Positions 49,782 through 58,576 of a DNA stretch of 64,000 bases are shown one piece after another. The first letter of the stretch is position 1, and each line of letters begins with the position of its first letter. A program made the position numbers and the translations under genes. Origin of the DNA: Candidatus Phycorickettsia trachydisci (GTDB taxonomy: Bacteria > Pseudomonadota > Alphaproteobacteria > Rickettsiales > Rickettsiaceae); contig NZ_CP027845.1 of the NCBI RefSeq assembly GCF_003015145.1, positions 310,001-374,000 on the forward strand, given 5' to 3'. The notes below the pieces were generated by a model. It was not told the DNA's origin. It was given only the letters and a program-made list of their open reading frames with translations, and did not search any database.

Positions 49782-51026
49782 ATGAAACAAAACAAGGTCC
49801 TTATTGCGGCCATTTTTGGTAATATACTTGAGTATTACGATTTTACAGTTTTTACTGTTTTCGTTGGAGCAATAGGCAGAAATTTCTTTTCTAGCTATTC
49901 TGAATTATCTCAAATTCTTGCAAGTCTTGCAGTCTTTGCCGCTGGCTTTATAACAAGACCTGTTGGAGGAATTTTATTCGGTCATATAGGGGATAGATTT
50001 GGAAGGAGAATTGCTCTAATTCTATCAATAATTGGCATGACTATTCCAACCATATTTATGGGGATATTACCAGGTTTTGATGAACTTGGGATCGCAGCTC
50101 CAGCTTTTTTAGTTTTACTTAGATTAGTTCAGGGGTTGTGTATTAGTGGAGAAGGGGCGGGGGCTGCAATTTTTGTACTAGAACATCATCATAATTTAAG
50201 ACCTGGATTAGTAACGGCTTTAGTTCATGCTTCAAACATTGTAGGCACTTTGATTGCTTCATTTGTTGCGATAATAATAGAGTATTTGTATCCTAATCAC
50301 TCTCAAAGCTGGCGGCTTGCCTTTATGCTTGGAGGCGTTTTTGGTTTAGTGGGGCTTTACCTGCGTATTAAGGTGTCTGAGACTCCAATATTTCAAGAAG
50401 TTGCTAATAGAAAACGAGCTCATAAATCTCCTTTAAAGCACGTTATTTTGCATTCGTGGCGCTCTATGATAGTAACGTTTTTTTGCGGAGGTGTAACAAG
50501 CAGCTTGGTATATTTGGTTAAAACATACTTACAAGTTTTTTATTCAAATGTTTTGCAATTAGATAACAAAATCGCCCTATTTTATCTATCATATGCATCT
50601 TGTATCCTCATGATAAGCATGCCTATTTTTGGGTTTTTAAGTGATATATTTAACAGAACTAAAGTGATGGTTGCAGCGACCTTTACTGTTTTAGTATTAG
50701 TGATCCCAATTTTAATCTTAATGGGAGGTGATCAGCCGTATCAACAAATAATAGGGCTTACTGCTTTGGGGATGCTTGCGGGTAGCATCTCTGGGAATTC
50801 GTATCTGTTCGTAATATCCTTATTTAGACCCGAAGAAAGATTTTCGGGTGTTGCGATAAGTTATAATCTTGGTATTGCAGTTTTTGGTGGTACAAGCGCC
50901 ATTGTTGCTAGGTATTTAGTAGAGATAACAGGTTTATTTTATGCTCCAGGTTTTTATATTATTGCAACAGCTATTATGTTTTTAACAATAATATTTTTAA
51001 TGCGCAGAAAGCTAAAATGGGTATAA
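49782..51026 (+). CDS. MFS transporter, ProP-like
   Basis: 414 residues with twelve hydrophobic segments. The N-terminal NILEYYDFTVF and the loop motif GHIGDRFGRRIAL mark the metabolite:H+ symporter (ProP/ShiA) subgroup, known for proline, betaine, citrate or ketoglutarate uptake. Rickettsiales carry several ProP-like proteins, and the substrate here is unknown. It overlaps the following yraN by ten bases. Confidence 0.92.
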   Translation: MKQNKVLIAAIFGNILEYYDFTVFTVFVGAIGRNFFSSYSELSQILASLAVFAAGFITRPVGGILFGHIGDRFGRRIALILSIIGMTIPTIFMGILPGFDELGIAAPAFLVLLRLVQGLCISGEGAGAAIFVLEHHHNLRPGLVTALVHASNIVGTLIASFVAIIIEYLYPNHSQSWRLAFMLGGVFGLVGLYLRIKVSETPIFQEVANRKRAHKSPLKHVILHSWRSMIVTFFCGGVTSSLVYLVKTYLQVFYSNVLQLDNKIALFYLSYASCILMISMPIFGFLSDIFNRTKVMVAATFTVLVLVIPILILMGGDQPYQQIIGLTALGMLAGSISGNSYLFVISLFRPEERFSGVAISYNLGIAVFGGTSAIVARYLVEITGLFYAPGFYIIATAIMFLTIIFLMRRKLKWV

Positions 51027-51364
51027 CGCCTTATAAATTCGGTCTTCTAGGGGAATTTTTGACATCGATTTTATATCGATTGAAATTTTATAAGATTTTA
51101 GCTCGTAGATTTAAAACCAAATATGGTGAGATTGATATTATTTGCGTCAGGGCTAATACTCTTGTTTTTATTGAAGTAAAATCTCGAAAGCAGGATTACG
51201 ATGATGTCTTGTGTTTTAAAAATCAACAACAAAGGATCGTGAGAGCTGCTCAGTATTTTATTTATAAAAACCCTGCTTATAATAACTATAATTATAGATT
51301 TGATTTAGTCTTGATTAAGCCTTATTCTTGGCCTATATCCTTGGAAAATTTTATAGTCATTTAA
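51017..51364 (+). CDS. yraN: YraN/UPF0102 family nuclease-like protein
   Basis: 115 residues. The Holliday-junction-resolvase-like fold motif YGEIDIICVRANTLVFIEVK gives the Asp and Glu-x-Lys metal-site pattern of the PD-(D/E)xK superfamily. The biological role is poorly defined. The ATG lies inside the end of the MFS gene, so the two are translationally coupled. Confidence 0.9.
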   Translation: MGITPYKFGLLGEFLTSILYRLKFYKILARRFKTKYGEIDIICVRANTLVFIEVKSRKQDYDDVLCFKNQQQRIVRAAQYFIYKNPAYNNYNYRFDLVLIKPYSWPISLENFIVI

Positions 51365-51382
51365 AATATTTACTGATAAATG

Positions 51383-51412
51383 TTGAGTTTTAGAGGTAAA
51401 GTATGTTATTAT
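51383..51412 (+). promoter_or_regulatory. rpmB promoter
   Basis: TTGAGT, an 18-base spacer and an extended -10 TGTTATTAT about 40 bases before the rpmB ATG. Confidence 0.5.
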
Positions 51413-51450
51413 CTTTGGGTCTAGAGAAAACAATTTAAAATTTAAACAAA

Positions 51451-51735
51451 ATGAGTGTTTGCGATTTAACAGGTAAAAAAGCTGCTTTTGGCAATATGGT
51501 TTCTCATTCTCAAAGAAAAACGCGTAGAAAATTCATGGCTAATATGCAAAGCAAAACTTTTGTTAGCTCAGCTTTACAATCTAAAATTAGATTATCTGTT
51601 TCTTCATCGGCCATAAAAACTATAGATAAAAGTGGCGGCTTAGATGAATATTTATTAAAAGCTTCAAACGATGTTTTATCGCCAAAAGCTAAGACTCTTA
51701 AAAGTAAAATAAAAGATAAAATGGCAGCATTATGA
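51451..51735 (+). CDS. rpmB: 50S ribosomal protein L28
   Basis: 94 residues. CDLTGKKAAFGNMVSHSQRK is the characteristic N-terminus, with VSSSAIKTIDKSGGLDEYL further along. It overlaps rpmE by four bases (ATGA), a tight L28-L31 pair typical of Rickettsiales and relatives. Confidence 0.97.
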   Translation: MSVCDLTGKKAAFGNMVSHSQRKTRRKFMANMQSKTFVSSALQSKIRLSVSSSAIKTIDKSGGLDEYLLKASNDVLSPKAKTLKSKIKDKMAAL

Positions 51736-51956
51736 AAAAGGATATACACCCTCAATATAAAGCTTTAACAATTGATATTAAAGGTAGAAAGTACCATACA
51801 ATGTCTACTTATCCTGCAGAAACTTTGATTATGGATATAGACTACACAACTCATCCAGCATGGACTGGTAAAGGGTTTACTGCTGCCAATGAATCTAATA
51901 CTGCGGTAAGCAGCTTTAACAAAAAATTTGCTGGCTTAAACTTCGGTATTAAGTAA
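51732..51956 (+). CDS. rpmE: 50S ribosomal protein L31
   Basis: 74 residues. Starts MKKDIHPQYKALTIDIKGR and keeps the family's HPAWTGKG segment. There is no Cys-x-x-Cys, so this is the zinc-free (C-minus) form. It is co-translated with rpmB, and a hairpin follows. Confidence 0.95.
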   Translation: MKKDIHPQYKALTIDIKGRKYHTMSTYPAETLIMDIDYTTHPAWTGKGFTAANESNTAVSSFNKKFAGLNFGIK

Positions 51957-51963
51957 GACCTTA

Positions 51964-51986
51964 AAGGCTGTAAACTACGCAGCCTT
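51964..51986 (+). terminator. Hairpin after rpmE
   Basis: AAGGCTG pairs with CAGCCTT around a nine-base loop, eight bases past the rpmE stop. There is no clear T-run after it. It also lies just downstream of the convergent ankyrin gene stop. Confidence 0.55.
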
Positions 51987-51997
51987 CGTGATACGGT

Positions 51998-53389
51998 TTA
52001 TATATCATAATTATCTGTAAATACATCTTCTCCCATAACATATGATTCATTTGTAATTTCATCAAGCTTATCTTCAAATATTTTGGAACAGATTTGAGGT
52101 AGCGCATTCTTTGAAGCGGTGGCTATTGCAAAAAAATGAGGTGAAAAAGCTATTACATTTGCTAAAGCAGCATCTGGTAAGTTGTATTTGAGCGCCATTG
52201 ACATGGCTTTTTTGCCTTGATTAGTAAGATACTGAGCTTTTTTATCGCCTAAAACCTCTTGAGCTTTTTTGATTGCAAATTCTGTATTGATATCTGCAAG
52301 CCTTTTTAAAGATTCTTGTAAGGTTAGATCTAAAGATTTTAATTTGTTAAGACTCAAGGACATTTGTTTTATTTCATTCAAAATATGTTGAACTTGTTTA
52401 GGCGATTTTGCTTCTTGTAGCTGTTTATCAATAAAAGTGAATAATTGCTTTATGTTTAATATCGGGCGCGTATTGGTAAGTCTATTTTCTATAAATTTCT
52501 CTAGAGAATTTTCTACCGGCTGAGTTGCAAACTCATTGTTACATGATATTTCATTTGATGAATTTAAATAGTCGGAGGGATCACATATTAAATCAACTGT
52601 ACAAATGATATCAGCAATACTTTCCGTAAAATTTGGATTAAAACTCATGGAATGATCCTCTAATGCTTTCCAACTTTCAAATATGATGTTTGCAAGAGAA
52701 GTGAATTTTATAATCTGGTTATCTGTGCAATCAGCAAGGGTCATTTTAAGTTGATGTGTGCTTATAAATCTTGCTATCGACGGTTCTAACATTACCCCTG
52801 CTCCATAAGCTATTAACCAGTTTGATATGTCATCTAAATTAATTAACCTTTGTACAATTTTTGGATGATCAGGATGTTGATTTTTTAAAAGAGAGAGATA
52901 TCTCTGGGCTTCCGCTGTTAGGACTTGAAGAGAGGAATCGTTTGCTTCTAAAGCCCCAAGTTTTAGTAAATATTTTGCTGTTTTATACTCTCTATTAGCT
53001 ATTGCATAAAATAGCATGGTTCGTCCATCATTATCTTTGCTATGAATATTTCCTCCTTTATTAGTCAAAAATTCTATTGTTTGAATATTTCCACGTATTA
53101 CGGCATAAAATAAAGGGGTGCGACCCTGCGAATCTTTAACTTCCATATCAGCGCCGGAATCGAGTAAGAGTCTAAGGATCGTAATGCTATTTGTGATTGA
53201 GTAAGTTGCTTCATGCATATAACTCCAATCAAGAGGAGGGTTAAATCTTTTATTTACATCGTAGTTTTGTTTTAAGCATTCTTTAATTTGTCTAACGTCG
53301 CCAGTATTGACAGCCTTAGCTAGTTTATAGGGATGTATATGTTCAAATGGTATAAGCTTATAGATAAAACTATAAATGTAAGACCACAT
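51998..53389 (-). CDS. Ankyrin-repeat protein
   Basis: 463 residues. Four ankyrin repeats at about residues 25-155 (WSYMHEATYSITNSITILRL, GRTPLFYAVIRGNIQTIEFL, GRTMLFYAIANREYKTAKYL). The remaining 300 residues are helical, Gln/Lys-rich and of no family I know. It is convergent with rpmE. The very N-terminus is hydrophobic and aromatic (MWSYIYSFIYKLIPF), a possible weak membrane anchor. Confidence 0.85.
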   Translation of the reverse strand: MWSYIYSFIYKLIPFEHIHPYKLAKAVNTGDVRQIKECLKQNYDVNKRFNPPLDWSYMHEATYSITNSITILRLLLDSGADMEVKDSQGRTPLFYAVIRGNIQTIEFLTNKGGNIHSKDNDGRTMLFYAIANREYKTAKYLLKLGALEANDSSLQVLTAEAQRYLSLLKNQHPDHPKIVQRLINLDDISNWLIAYGAGVMLEPSIARFISTHQLKMTLADCTDNQIIKFTSLANIIFESWKALEDHSMSFNPNFTESIADIICTVDLICDPSDYLNSSNEISCNNEFATQPVENSLEKFIENRLTNTRPILNIKQLFTFIDKQLQEAKSPKQVQHILNEIKQMSLSLNKLKSLDLTLQESLKRLADINTEFAIKKAQEVLGDKKAQYLTNQGKKAMSMALKYNLPDAALANVIAFSPHFFAIATASKNALPQICSKIFEDKLDEITNESYVMGEDVFTDNYDI

Positions 53390-53494
53390 CTGTATTTACC
53401 TTATTTGTCATATTAATGGTGTTACAGTAAATAAAAAAACATGGTATGTAAACGTTCTTTCGTTCAAAAAAGCCAAAAATGTTCTAAGTATATT

Positions 53495-55273
53495 TTAAAT
53501 GCTTGATATGTTGCGAATTGTTATATGTAAGCTGGTTAAGTATTTATTATCCACTTGCTTGATTGTGAAGCTCTTCATATTGCCTGAGGTTTCTTGATCT
53601 GGAAAGGTTATTAAAGTCTCCATAGGATTTTTGTTAGTATAGCTGAAATCGGACGCGCTTTGAGGATCTAGAAATGAACATACTGAACTCATTAAATCTC
53701 CTTGATTAAAGACCTCTTTCATACCATAGGCTTGTATTTGTTTAATCAGCAAGGCACATTCTGAAAGTTTTAAATTTCCTTCTTCAAATATTTCTTGCAA
53801 GCTCAAATCAGCTATCTTTTTATTAAGCAAGATCTTTTCTTCCGGCTCTAAACTAATTTTATCCAATTTTGCCCTCAACGATTGTGCATCAAGTAGTTCG
53901 GGTAGTTTAAGATTTTTTACAAATACTGTTGCTATTCTGTTTTCTGTAGCATGTTTTACTTCTTCAACACAATTTAAAGCCGATGAGAATTTATAAAAAG
54001 GGGAATTTTGATTAATTTCACCTTTTAATCTGATATTTAATTCTTTTAACTTAATATCCAGTTCTTTTAATTCTTCACATTTAATAATATTGTCACGCAA
54101 AAGGTAAATATTATTGCTTTGTTCTATATCACGTATTGATGTATGAGGTTTAATAATATCAATCGCTAGCTGTAAAAGGTGTGCAGAGCCATTCAAGGCA
54201 TTTTGATTAATATATACAGCCGCATCCAAAGCTGCTTGGCATTGATTAACCTCACCATATCTTGTCAAAGCTTTATATAAATTATATCCAGTGGCTATTT
54301 TTTCTTTGTCGTATCCTTCCACGGAAAAAATGCCATTTAAAAAGTCTATATCTGTATAATAATGCACCCTTGAATGTATGGATAGGGGAACATTTGTATT
54401 AGCAAATAATAGTAAAGATATCGTAAATTTTGTTGTTTCGTTTATGACCGGTGATGAAACCATAGGGGAAAGGGCGTGATCAATAACATTCGATTCGACG
54501 TCGCTACCATATTCCAACAAAAGATTTATAATGTTGATAGCAACATTATTAGGAAAAATTTCTCTTTCTCCGAATCTGTTTATATCAGTAATATTAAAAA
54601 AAGACAATAGTGCGTTTTTTTGGCTATTGTCTCTAATATTAACATCGACACCTCTGTTTAAGAGATATCGTACTGTTTCAAGTTGTCCGTGAACTACAGC
54701 CTCATGCAGAGCTGTATTTCCATAACCGATTTGGGCGTTGAGGTTAAAACCGTGATCTACCAAAAGATTGATTATTGGCAGCGATATATCTTCTACATGA
54801 AGAAAAGCTAGACATAAGGCCGTTTCTGCTCGCTCATTTCTAATATTTACGTTAGCACCATTTTCTAAAAGGTATTGAACTATATCAACACGACCATTCC
54901 TTACAGCTTCATGCAGAGCTGTTTCACCATCACTGTCTTGAACATTAATATTTTGACCGTTTTGTAGCAACCAATGTATCATCTCAAGATTATTATCCGT
55001 AGCAGCTGAGACTAATAATGGAACGCCTGGGGCATTAATAATATGGTGAGCCTCAAAATACTGGAGCAAATTATTACCTAATAGGCCAGCTGCTATAAAA
55101 TACAAAAGATTGAATCCATTTGGATCTTGAGGGTTAATATCTTCTCCCCGCTCTTTTAGAGATAGTATCTCTTGCTCAACTTCTGAAGTGTGCTGTATTA
55201 CCCTATCCTTTAGCATCTGTTGTTCCTGTAAATTTTGGGTTCTTGCAAGTGTGAATAATGTATCAATTATCAT
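53495..55273 (-). CDS. Ankyrin-repeat protein with F-box-like C-terminus
   Basis: 592 residues. About six ankyrin repeats at residues 50-260 (GETALHEAVRNGRVDIVQYL, ETALCLAFLHVED, GNTALHEAVVHGQLETVRYL). A helical region follows, with a Leu-rich stretch (SLEPEEKILLNKKIADLSLQ). Residues 525-548 (GDLMSSVCSFLDPQSASDFS, then YTNK) resemble the helix pair seen at the C-terminus of the 754-residue ankyrin protein and an F-box. SCF-type ubiquitin ligase targeting is a hypothesis only. Confidence 0.86.
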   Translation of the reverse strand: MIIDTLFTLARTQNLQEQQMLKDRVIQHTSEVEQEILSLKERGEDINPQDPNGFNLLYFIAAGLLGNNLLQYFEAHHIINAPGVPLLVSAATDNNLEMIHWLLQNGQNINVQDSDGETALHEAVRNGRVDIVQYLLENGANVNIRNERAETALCLAFLHVEDISLPIINLLVDHGFNLNAQIGYGNTALHEAVVHGQLETVRYLLNRGVDVNIRDNSQKNALLSFFNITDINRFGEREIFPNNVAINIINLLLEYGSDVESNVIDHALSPMVSSPVINETTKFTISLLLFANTNVPLSIHSRVHYYTDIDFLNGIFSVEGYDKEKIATGYNLYKALTRYGEVNQCQAALDAAVYINQNALNGSAHLLQLAIDIIKPHTSIRDIEQSNNIYLLRDNIIKCEELKELDIKLKELNIRLKGEINQNSPFYKFSSALNCVEEVKHATENRIATVFVKNLKLPELLDAQSLRAKLDKISLEPEEKILLNKKIADLSLQEIFEEGNLKLSECALLIKQIQAYGMKEVFNQGDLMSSVCSFLDPQSASDFSYTNKNPMETLITFPDQETSGNMKSFTIKQVDNKYLTSLHITIRNISSI

Positions 55274-55399
55274 ATTGATATTTTTTGTGTGGGTTTTTGT
55301 TTGCAGTACTTATATTGTAATATAGCCCAAACGCCAATATAACACAATCGATAAAACGCAATGTAAGACTTGATACAGCCTTACATGCATATAGAAGAG

Positions 55400-56449
55400 C
55401 TATGGACGCTTGTCGTCAGAAATGATTTCAAGAGTAGGTTGCATGAGATCGTCAGCGCGACCATCGATTTGAGCTTGGAATACTTCTTCCCATGTACCTT
55501 TAGTTGCAGCTCGTGCATATTCAGTAACCCTATTTTCAAAGAAGTTGGTGTGTTCTATACCGTGTAATATTTCATCAAACCAAGGTAAAGGATTTTCGGT
55601 TATTAAATACATTTCCTTTAGCCCCAGTTGCAGCAGTCTTCTATCGGCGATATATCTAATATATTGCTTTACTTCTCGTGGGGTTAGTCCATGTATATTC
55701 CCTAATTCGAAAGCAAGATCAATGAAAGCATCTTCAAACCTCACTATGTTTTCGCATATCTCATATAGACGGCTTTGGAGCTTCTCATTCCAAACTTCGG
55801 GGTTCTCATTTAAGAAGGTTTTGAATAACTTGACCATGGAGACAACGTGCAAGGTTTCATCGCGAACTGACCAAGTTACGATTTGTCCCATGCCTTTCAT
55901 TTTGTTGAATCTTGGGAAGTTAAGCAAAATAGCAAAGGATGCAAATAATTGCAAACCTTCTGTAAATGCTCCAAATGCTGCTAAGGTAAGGGCAATTCCC
56001 TCCTTGGAATCAACATCAAAATTCTGCATGTAGTCGTGCTTATCTTTCATTGCTTTGTATTGCAAGAAAGCTTGATATTCAATTTCTGGCATTCCAACAG
56101 TCTCAATCAGCTTAGAGTATCCATCAATATGAATAGTCTCCATATTCGAAAATGCTGCAAGCATCATGTTAACTTCGATTGGCTGAAATATTCTTGAATA
56201 CTTCTTCATATAGCAGTTATTTACATCAATGTCCATTTGAGTAAAGAACCTGAAGATTTGGGTTAAAAGATGCCTTTCTTCATTTGTAAGGTTGTATTTC
56301 CAATCTTTGATATCATCGGCCATATTAACCTCTTCGGGAATCCAATGGATTCTTTGCTGGGCTAGCCATGCTTCATATGCCCATGGATAATTGAAAGGCT
56401 TGTAAGCTATGCTTGCTTGTAATAATGAAGGTGATGATGCTAATGACAT
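55400..56449 (-). CDS. nrdB: Ribonucleotide reductase beta subunit, class I
   Basis: 349 residues. Holds the di-iron tyrosyl radical centre. The ligand pattern is intact: Asp in TQMDIDVNNCYMKKY, Glu and His in METIHIDGYSKL with the radical Tyr four residues after the His, Glu in EGLQLFASF, and Glu/His in RDETLHVVSM. It lies 32 bases after nrdA in the same operon. No ATP-cone is added to its N-terminus. Confidence 0.96.
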   Translation of the reverse strand: MSLASSPSLLQASIAYKPFNYPWAYEAWLAQQRIHWIPEEVNMADDIKDWKYNLTNEERHLLTQIFRFFTQMDIDVNNCYMKKYSRIFQPIEVNMMLAAFSNMETIHIDGYSKLIETVGMPEIEYQAFLQYKAMKDKHDYMQNFDVDSKEGIALTLAAFGAFTEGLQLFASFAILLNFPRFNKMKGMGQIVTWSVRDETLHVVSMVKLFKTFLNENPEVWNEKLQSRLYEICENIVRFEDAFIDLAFELGNIHGLTPREVKQYIRYIADRRLLQLGLKEMYLITENPLPWFDEILHGIEHTNFFENRVTEYARAATKGTWEEVFQAQIDGRADDLMQPTLEIISDDKRP

Positions 56450-56481
56450 AATATTATTTCTAAATTTAAAGTTAAACTAAT

Positions 56482-58266
56482 CTACTGACACGCTAAACAT
56501 TCGTCATATTTTTTTGGCTCTTCTTGTCTCAATGCCATCTGAGCTTCAGGTTTTTCAGCTCTTTGGATAGTTTGGAAAGTACGACAATAGTACATACTTT
56601 TAACTCCTTTCTGCCAAGCTGTAAAGTGTATATCGTGGAGGTACTTTTTATGCACATCACTAGGTAAAAACACGTTCAAAGACTGGGCTTGCGTAATAAA
56701 TGGCGTCCTATCTGCTGCAAGTTCAACTAACCATCTTTGGTCTATTTCATACGCTGTTTTAAACACCGCTTTTTCATGATCAGACAAAAATGAGAGATGC
56801 TGAACGGAACCTTCATTTAAAGCTATCGAACTCCAAGTCTTTTCACCATTATAACCTTTTTGTTCTAAAAGTCTTTCTAAATTTTTATTTCTTACAACAA
56901 ATGATCCTGAAAGAGTTTTTTGAGTAAAGCTATTTGCTGCATAGGGCTCAATTCCAGGGGATGAGTTGTTTGCTATAACTGAAATGGAGGCAGTTGGAGC
57001 TATTGCGGTAAGATTACTGAAGCGTGCTTTTAATCCAACTTCTTCTGCATCGGGGCAGCTACCTTTTTCCTCGGCTAAAATTTTAGAAGCAAGCTTAGTT
57101 TCTTTATCGATATGCTCAAAAATCTTTTTATTCCAAACTTTTGCCATTACTGATTCAATAGGTACATTTTGGGATTGTAAGAATGAGTGAAAACCCATCA
57201 TACCAAGACCAATACTTCTTTCGCGTGATGCTGCGTAAGCTGCATTTTTCATCTCTGGAGGAGCGTTGTCAATGAAGTCCTGCAGTACGTTATCTAAAAA
57301 TCTTACGACATCTAATATGAACTGTTTGTTATCTTTCCATTCATTAAAGTACTCTAGGTTTAATGATGATAAACAGCATACGGCTGTACGCTCTTCTCCT
57401 AAATGATCCGTTCCGGTTGGAAGTGTTATCTCGCTGCATAAATTAGAGGTTTTAACAAGTAATTTTAGCTTTTTATGATGGTCGGGTATAGCTCTATTGA
57501 CTGCGTCTATAAAAAGTATATAAGGCTCGCCTGTCTCAATTCTAGATGTAAGGATTTTAATCCATAATTCCCTAGCTTTGATGGTGCTAATAACCCTTTT
57601 ATCTCTAGGACTAATTAAATCCCAATCCAATCCTTGCTCAACTGCCTTCATGAATTTATCACTTATGACAATACCATGGTGGATATTTAAAGATCTTCTA
57701 TTTACATCCCCTCCTGTTGGTTTACGAAGTTCTATAAATTCTTCGATTTCAGGATGATCTACTGGTAGGTAGACAGCTGAACTTCCACGTCTTAAAGATC
57801 CTTGAGATATCGCTAAAGTTAAAGAATCTTGAACTTTAATAAAAGGCACAATACCTGAGGTTTTACCGTTAATTCCAACTTTTTCATTAATAGATCTAAC
57901 GTTGCCCCAATAGCTTCCGATGCCACCGCCACGAGATGCAAGCCAAATGTTTTCATACCATAAATTAGCAATTCCATGCAGGCTATCATCAGTTTCATTT
58001 AAGAAGCATGAGATAGGCATACCGCGTTTTGTACCTCCATTGCTCAATACTGGTGTTGCCGGCATGAAATATAAGTTACTGATATAGTCGTAAAGTCTTT
58101 GAGCATGTTTCTTGTCATCTGCGAAATGCGCAGCGACTCTTCCAAATAAATCTTGAAAATCTTCTCCTTCAAGTAGGTAACGATCTTTTAAGACTGATTT
58201 ACCAAAATCAGATAATAGATTATTACGTGATTTGTCAATTTTGATATCGTATCTAAAGCTAACCAT
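56482..58266 (-). CDS. nrdA: Ribonucleotide reductase alpha subunit, class I
   Basis: 594 residues, shorter than E. coli NrdA (about 760) because the N-terminal ATP-cone is missing: the protein begins directly with the ten-stranded barrel. Active-site cysteines are in PISCFLN, NLCSEI and AVCCLSSLNL, and the C-terminal thioredoxin-exchangeable pair in ECLACQ. Without the cone the overall activity switch by ATP/dATP should be absent. Two NrdR-like boxes upstream suggest transcriptional control instead. Confidence 0.96.
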   Translation of the reverse strand: MVSFRYDIKIDKSRNNLLSDFGKSVLKDRYLLEGEDFQDLFGRVAAHFADDKKHAQRLYDYISNLYFMPATPVLSNGGTKRGMPISCFLNETDDSLHGIANLWYENIWLASRGGGIGSYWGNVRSINEKVGINGKTSGIVPFIKVQDSLTLAISQGSLRRGSSAVYLPVDHPEIEEFIELRKPTGGDVNRRSLNIHHGIVISDKFMKAVEQGLDWDLISPRDKRVISTIKARELWIKILTSRIETGEPYILFIDAVNRAIPDHHKKLKLLVKTSNLCSEITLPTGTDHLGEERTAVCCLSSLNLEYFNEWKDNKQFILDVVRFLDNVLQDFIDNAPPEMKNAAYAASRERSIGLGMMGFHSFLQSQNVPIESVMAKVWNKKIFEHIDKETKLASKILAEEKGSCPDAEEVGLKARFSNLTAIAPTASISVIANNSSPGIEPYAANSFTQKTLSGSFVVRNKNLERLLEQKGYNGEKTWSSIALNEGSVQHLSFLSDHEKAVFKTAYEIDQRWLVELAADRTPFITQAQSLNVFLPSDVHKKYLHDIHFTAWQKGVKSMYYCRTFQTIQRAEKPEAQMALRQEEPKKYDECLACQ

Positions 58267-58297
58267 GAATAATAGTATATAAGTTTATACATTCCTA

Positions 58298-58326
58298 ATC
58301 CTATCCTCTAAAAATTCTAATATCAA
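58298..58326 (-). promoter_or_regulatory. nrdA promoter
   Basis: On the minus strand TTGATA (58326-58321), a 17-base spacer and TAGGAT (58303-58298), about 32 bases before the nrdA ATG. The two NrdR-like boxes lie just upstream. Confidence 0.5.
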
Positions 58327-58334
58327 ACACTAAA

Positions 58335-58350
58335 ACACTAAATATTATTT
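58335..58350. promoter_or_regulatory. NrdR-like box 2
   Basis: ACACTAAATATTATTT matches 13 of 16 positions of the NrdR consensus acaCwAtATaTwGtgt (five of six invariant ones). Its centre is exactly 31 bases from box 1, about three helical turns, the usual pairing distance. It lies nine bases upstream of the nrdA -35. Confidence 0.5.
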
Positions 58351-58365
58351 AAAAATTTCCTTGAC

Positions 58366-58381
58366 ATACTACATGTAGTAT
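58366..58381. promoter_or_regulatory. NrdR-like box 1
   Basis: ATACTACATGTAGTAT is a perfect 16-base palindrome and fits every invariant position of the NrdR consensus acaCwAtATaTwGtgt, the repressor site of ribonucleotide reductase operons. It is about 100 bases upstream of the nrdA ATG. Confidence 0.6.
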
Positions 58382-58382
58382 C

Positions 58383-58429
58383 TTAACCTTTGGAGCCTTG
58401 AATCAAATAGGGATTTAGATAGTTAAATT
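58383..58429 (+). pseudogene. 3' remnant of a third member of the tandem family
   Basis: In frame this reads LNLWSLESNRDLDS and TAA. The stop is followed by the same 37-base sequence that includes and follows the stop of the gene at 58577-59647, whose end reads ENANSSIFDAS and TAA. It therefore looks like the tail of a deleted sister gene upstream of the two intact copies. Confidence 0.55.
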
Positions 58430-58456
58430 TTTTTACTTTCAATATATGCAAATCTA
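58420..58456 (+). repeat. 37-base exact direct repeat, copy 1
   Basis: Identical to 59641-59677. It begins TAGTTAAATTTTTTTACTTT and spans the stop and 3' flank of a member of the tandem gene family. Confidence 0.85.
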
Positions 58457-58576
58457 TACATGAATTTGCTGTTACATATTTATACTGAGTAGGAGCATTC
58501 AAATCTAAATGTTGATTTAAAATTAAGGTTTTGATAAACTATATTGTAAAATAATAGTTAATATAAAAGATAGTTT

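Larger units (their letters stand above)
58267..58576. other. nrdA control region and gene-family debris
   Basis: 310 bases that hold the nrdA promoter, two NrdR-like boxes, a gene remnant and one copy of a 37-base repeat, each listed separately. The last 110 bases should contain the promoter of the gene at 58577, but no strong -35/-10 pair is visible. Confidence 0.5.
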
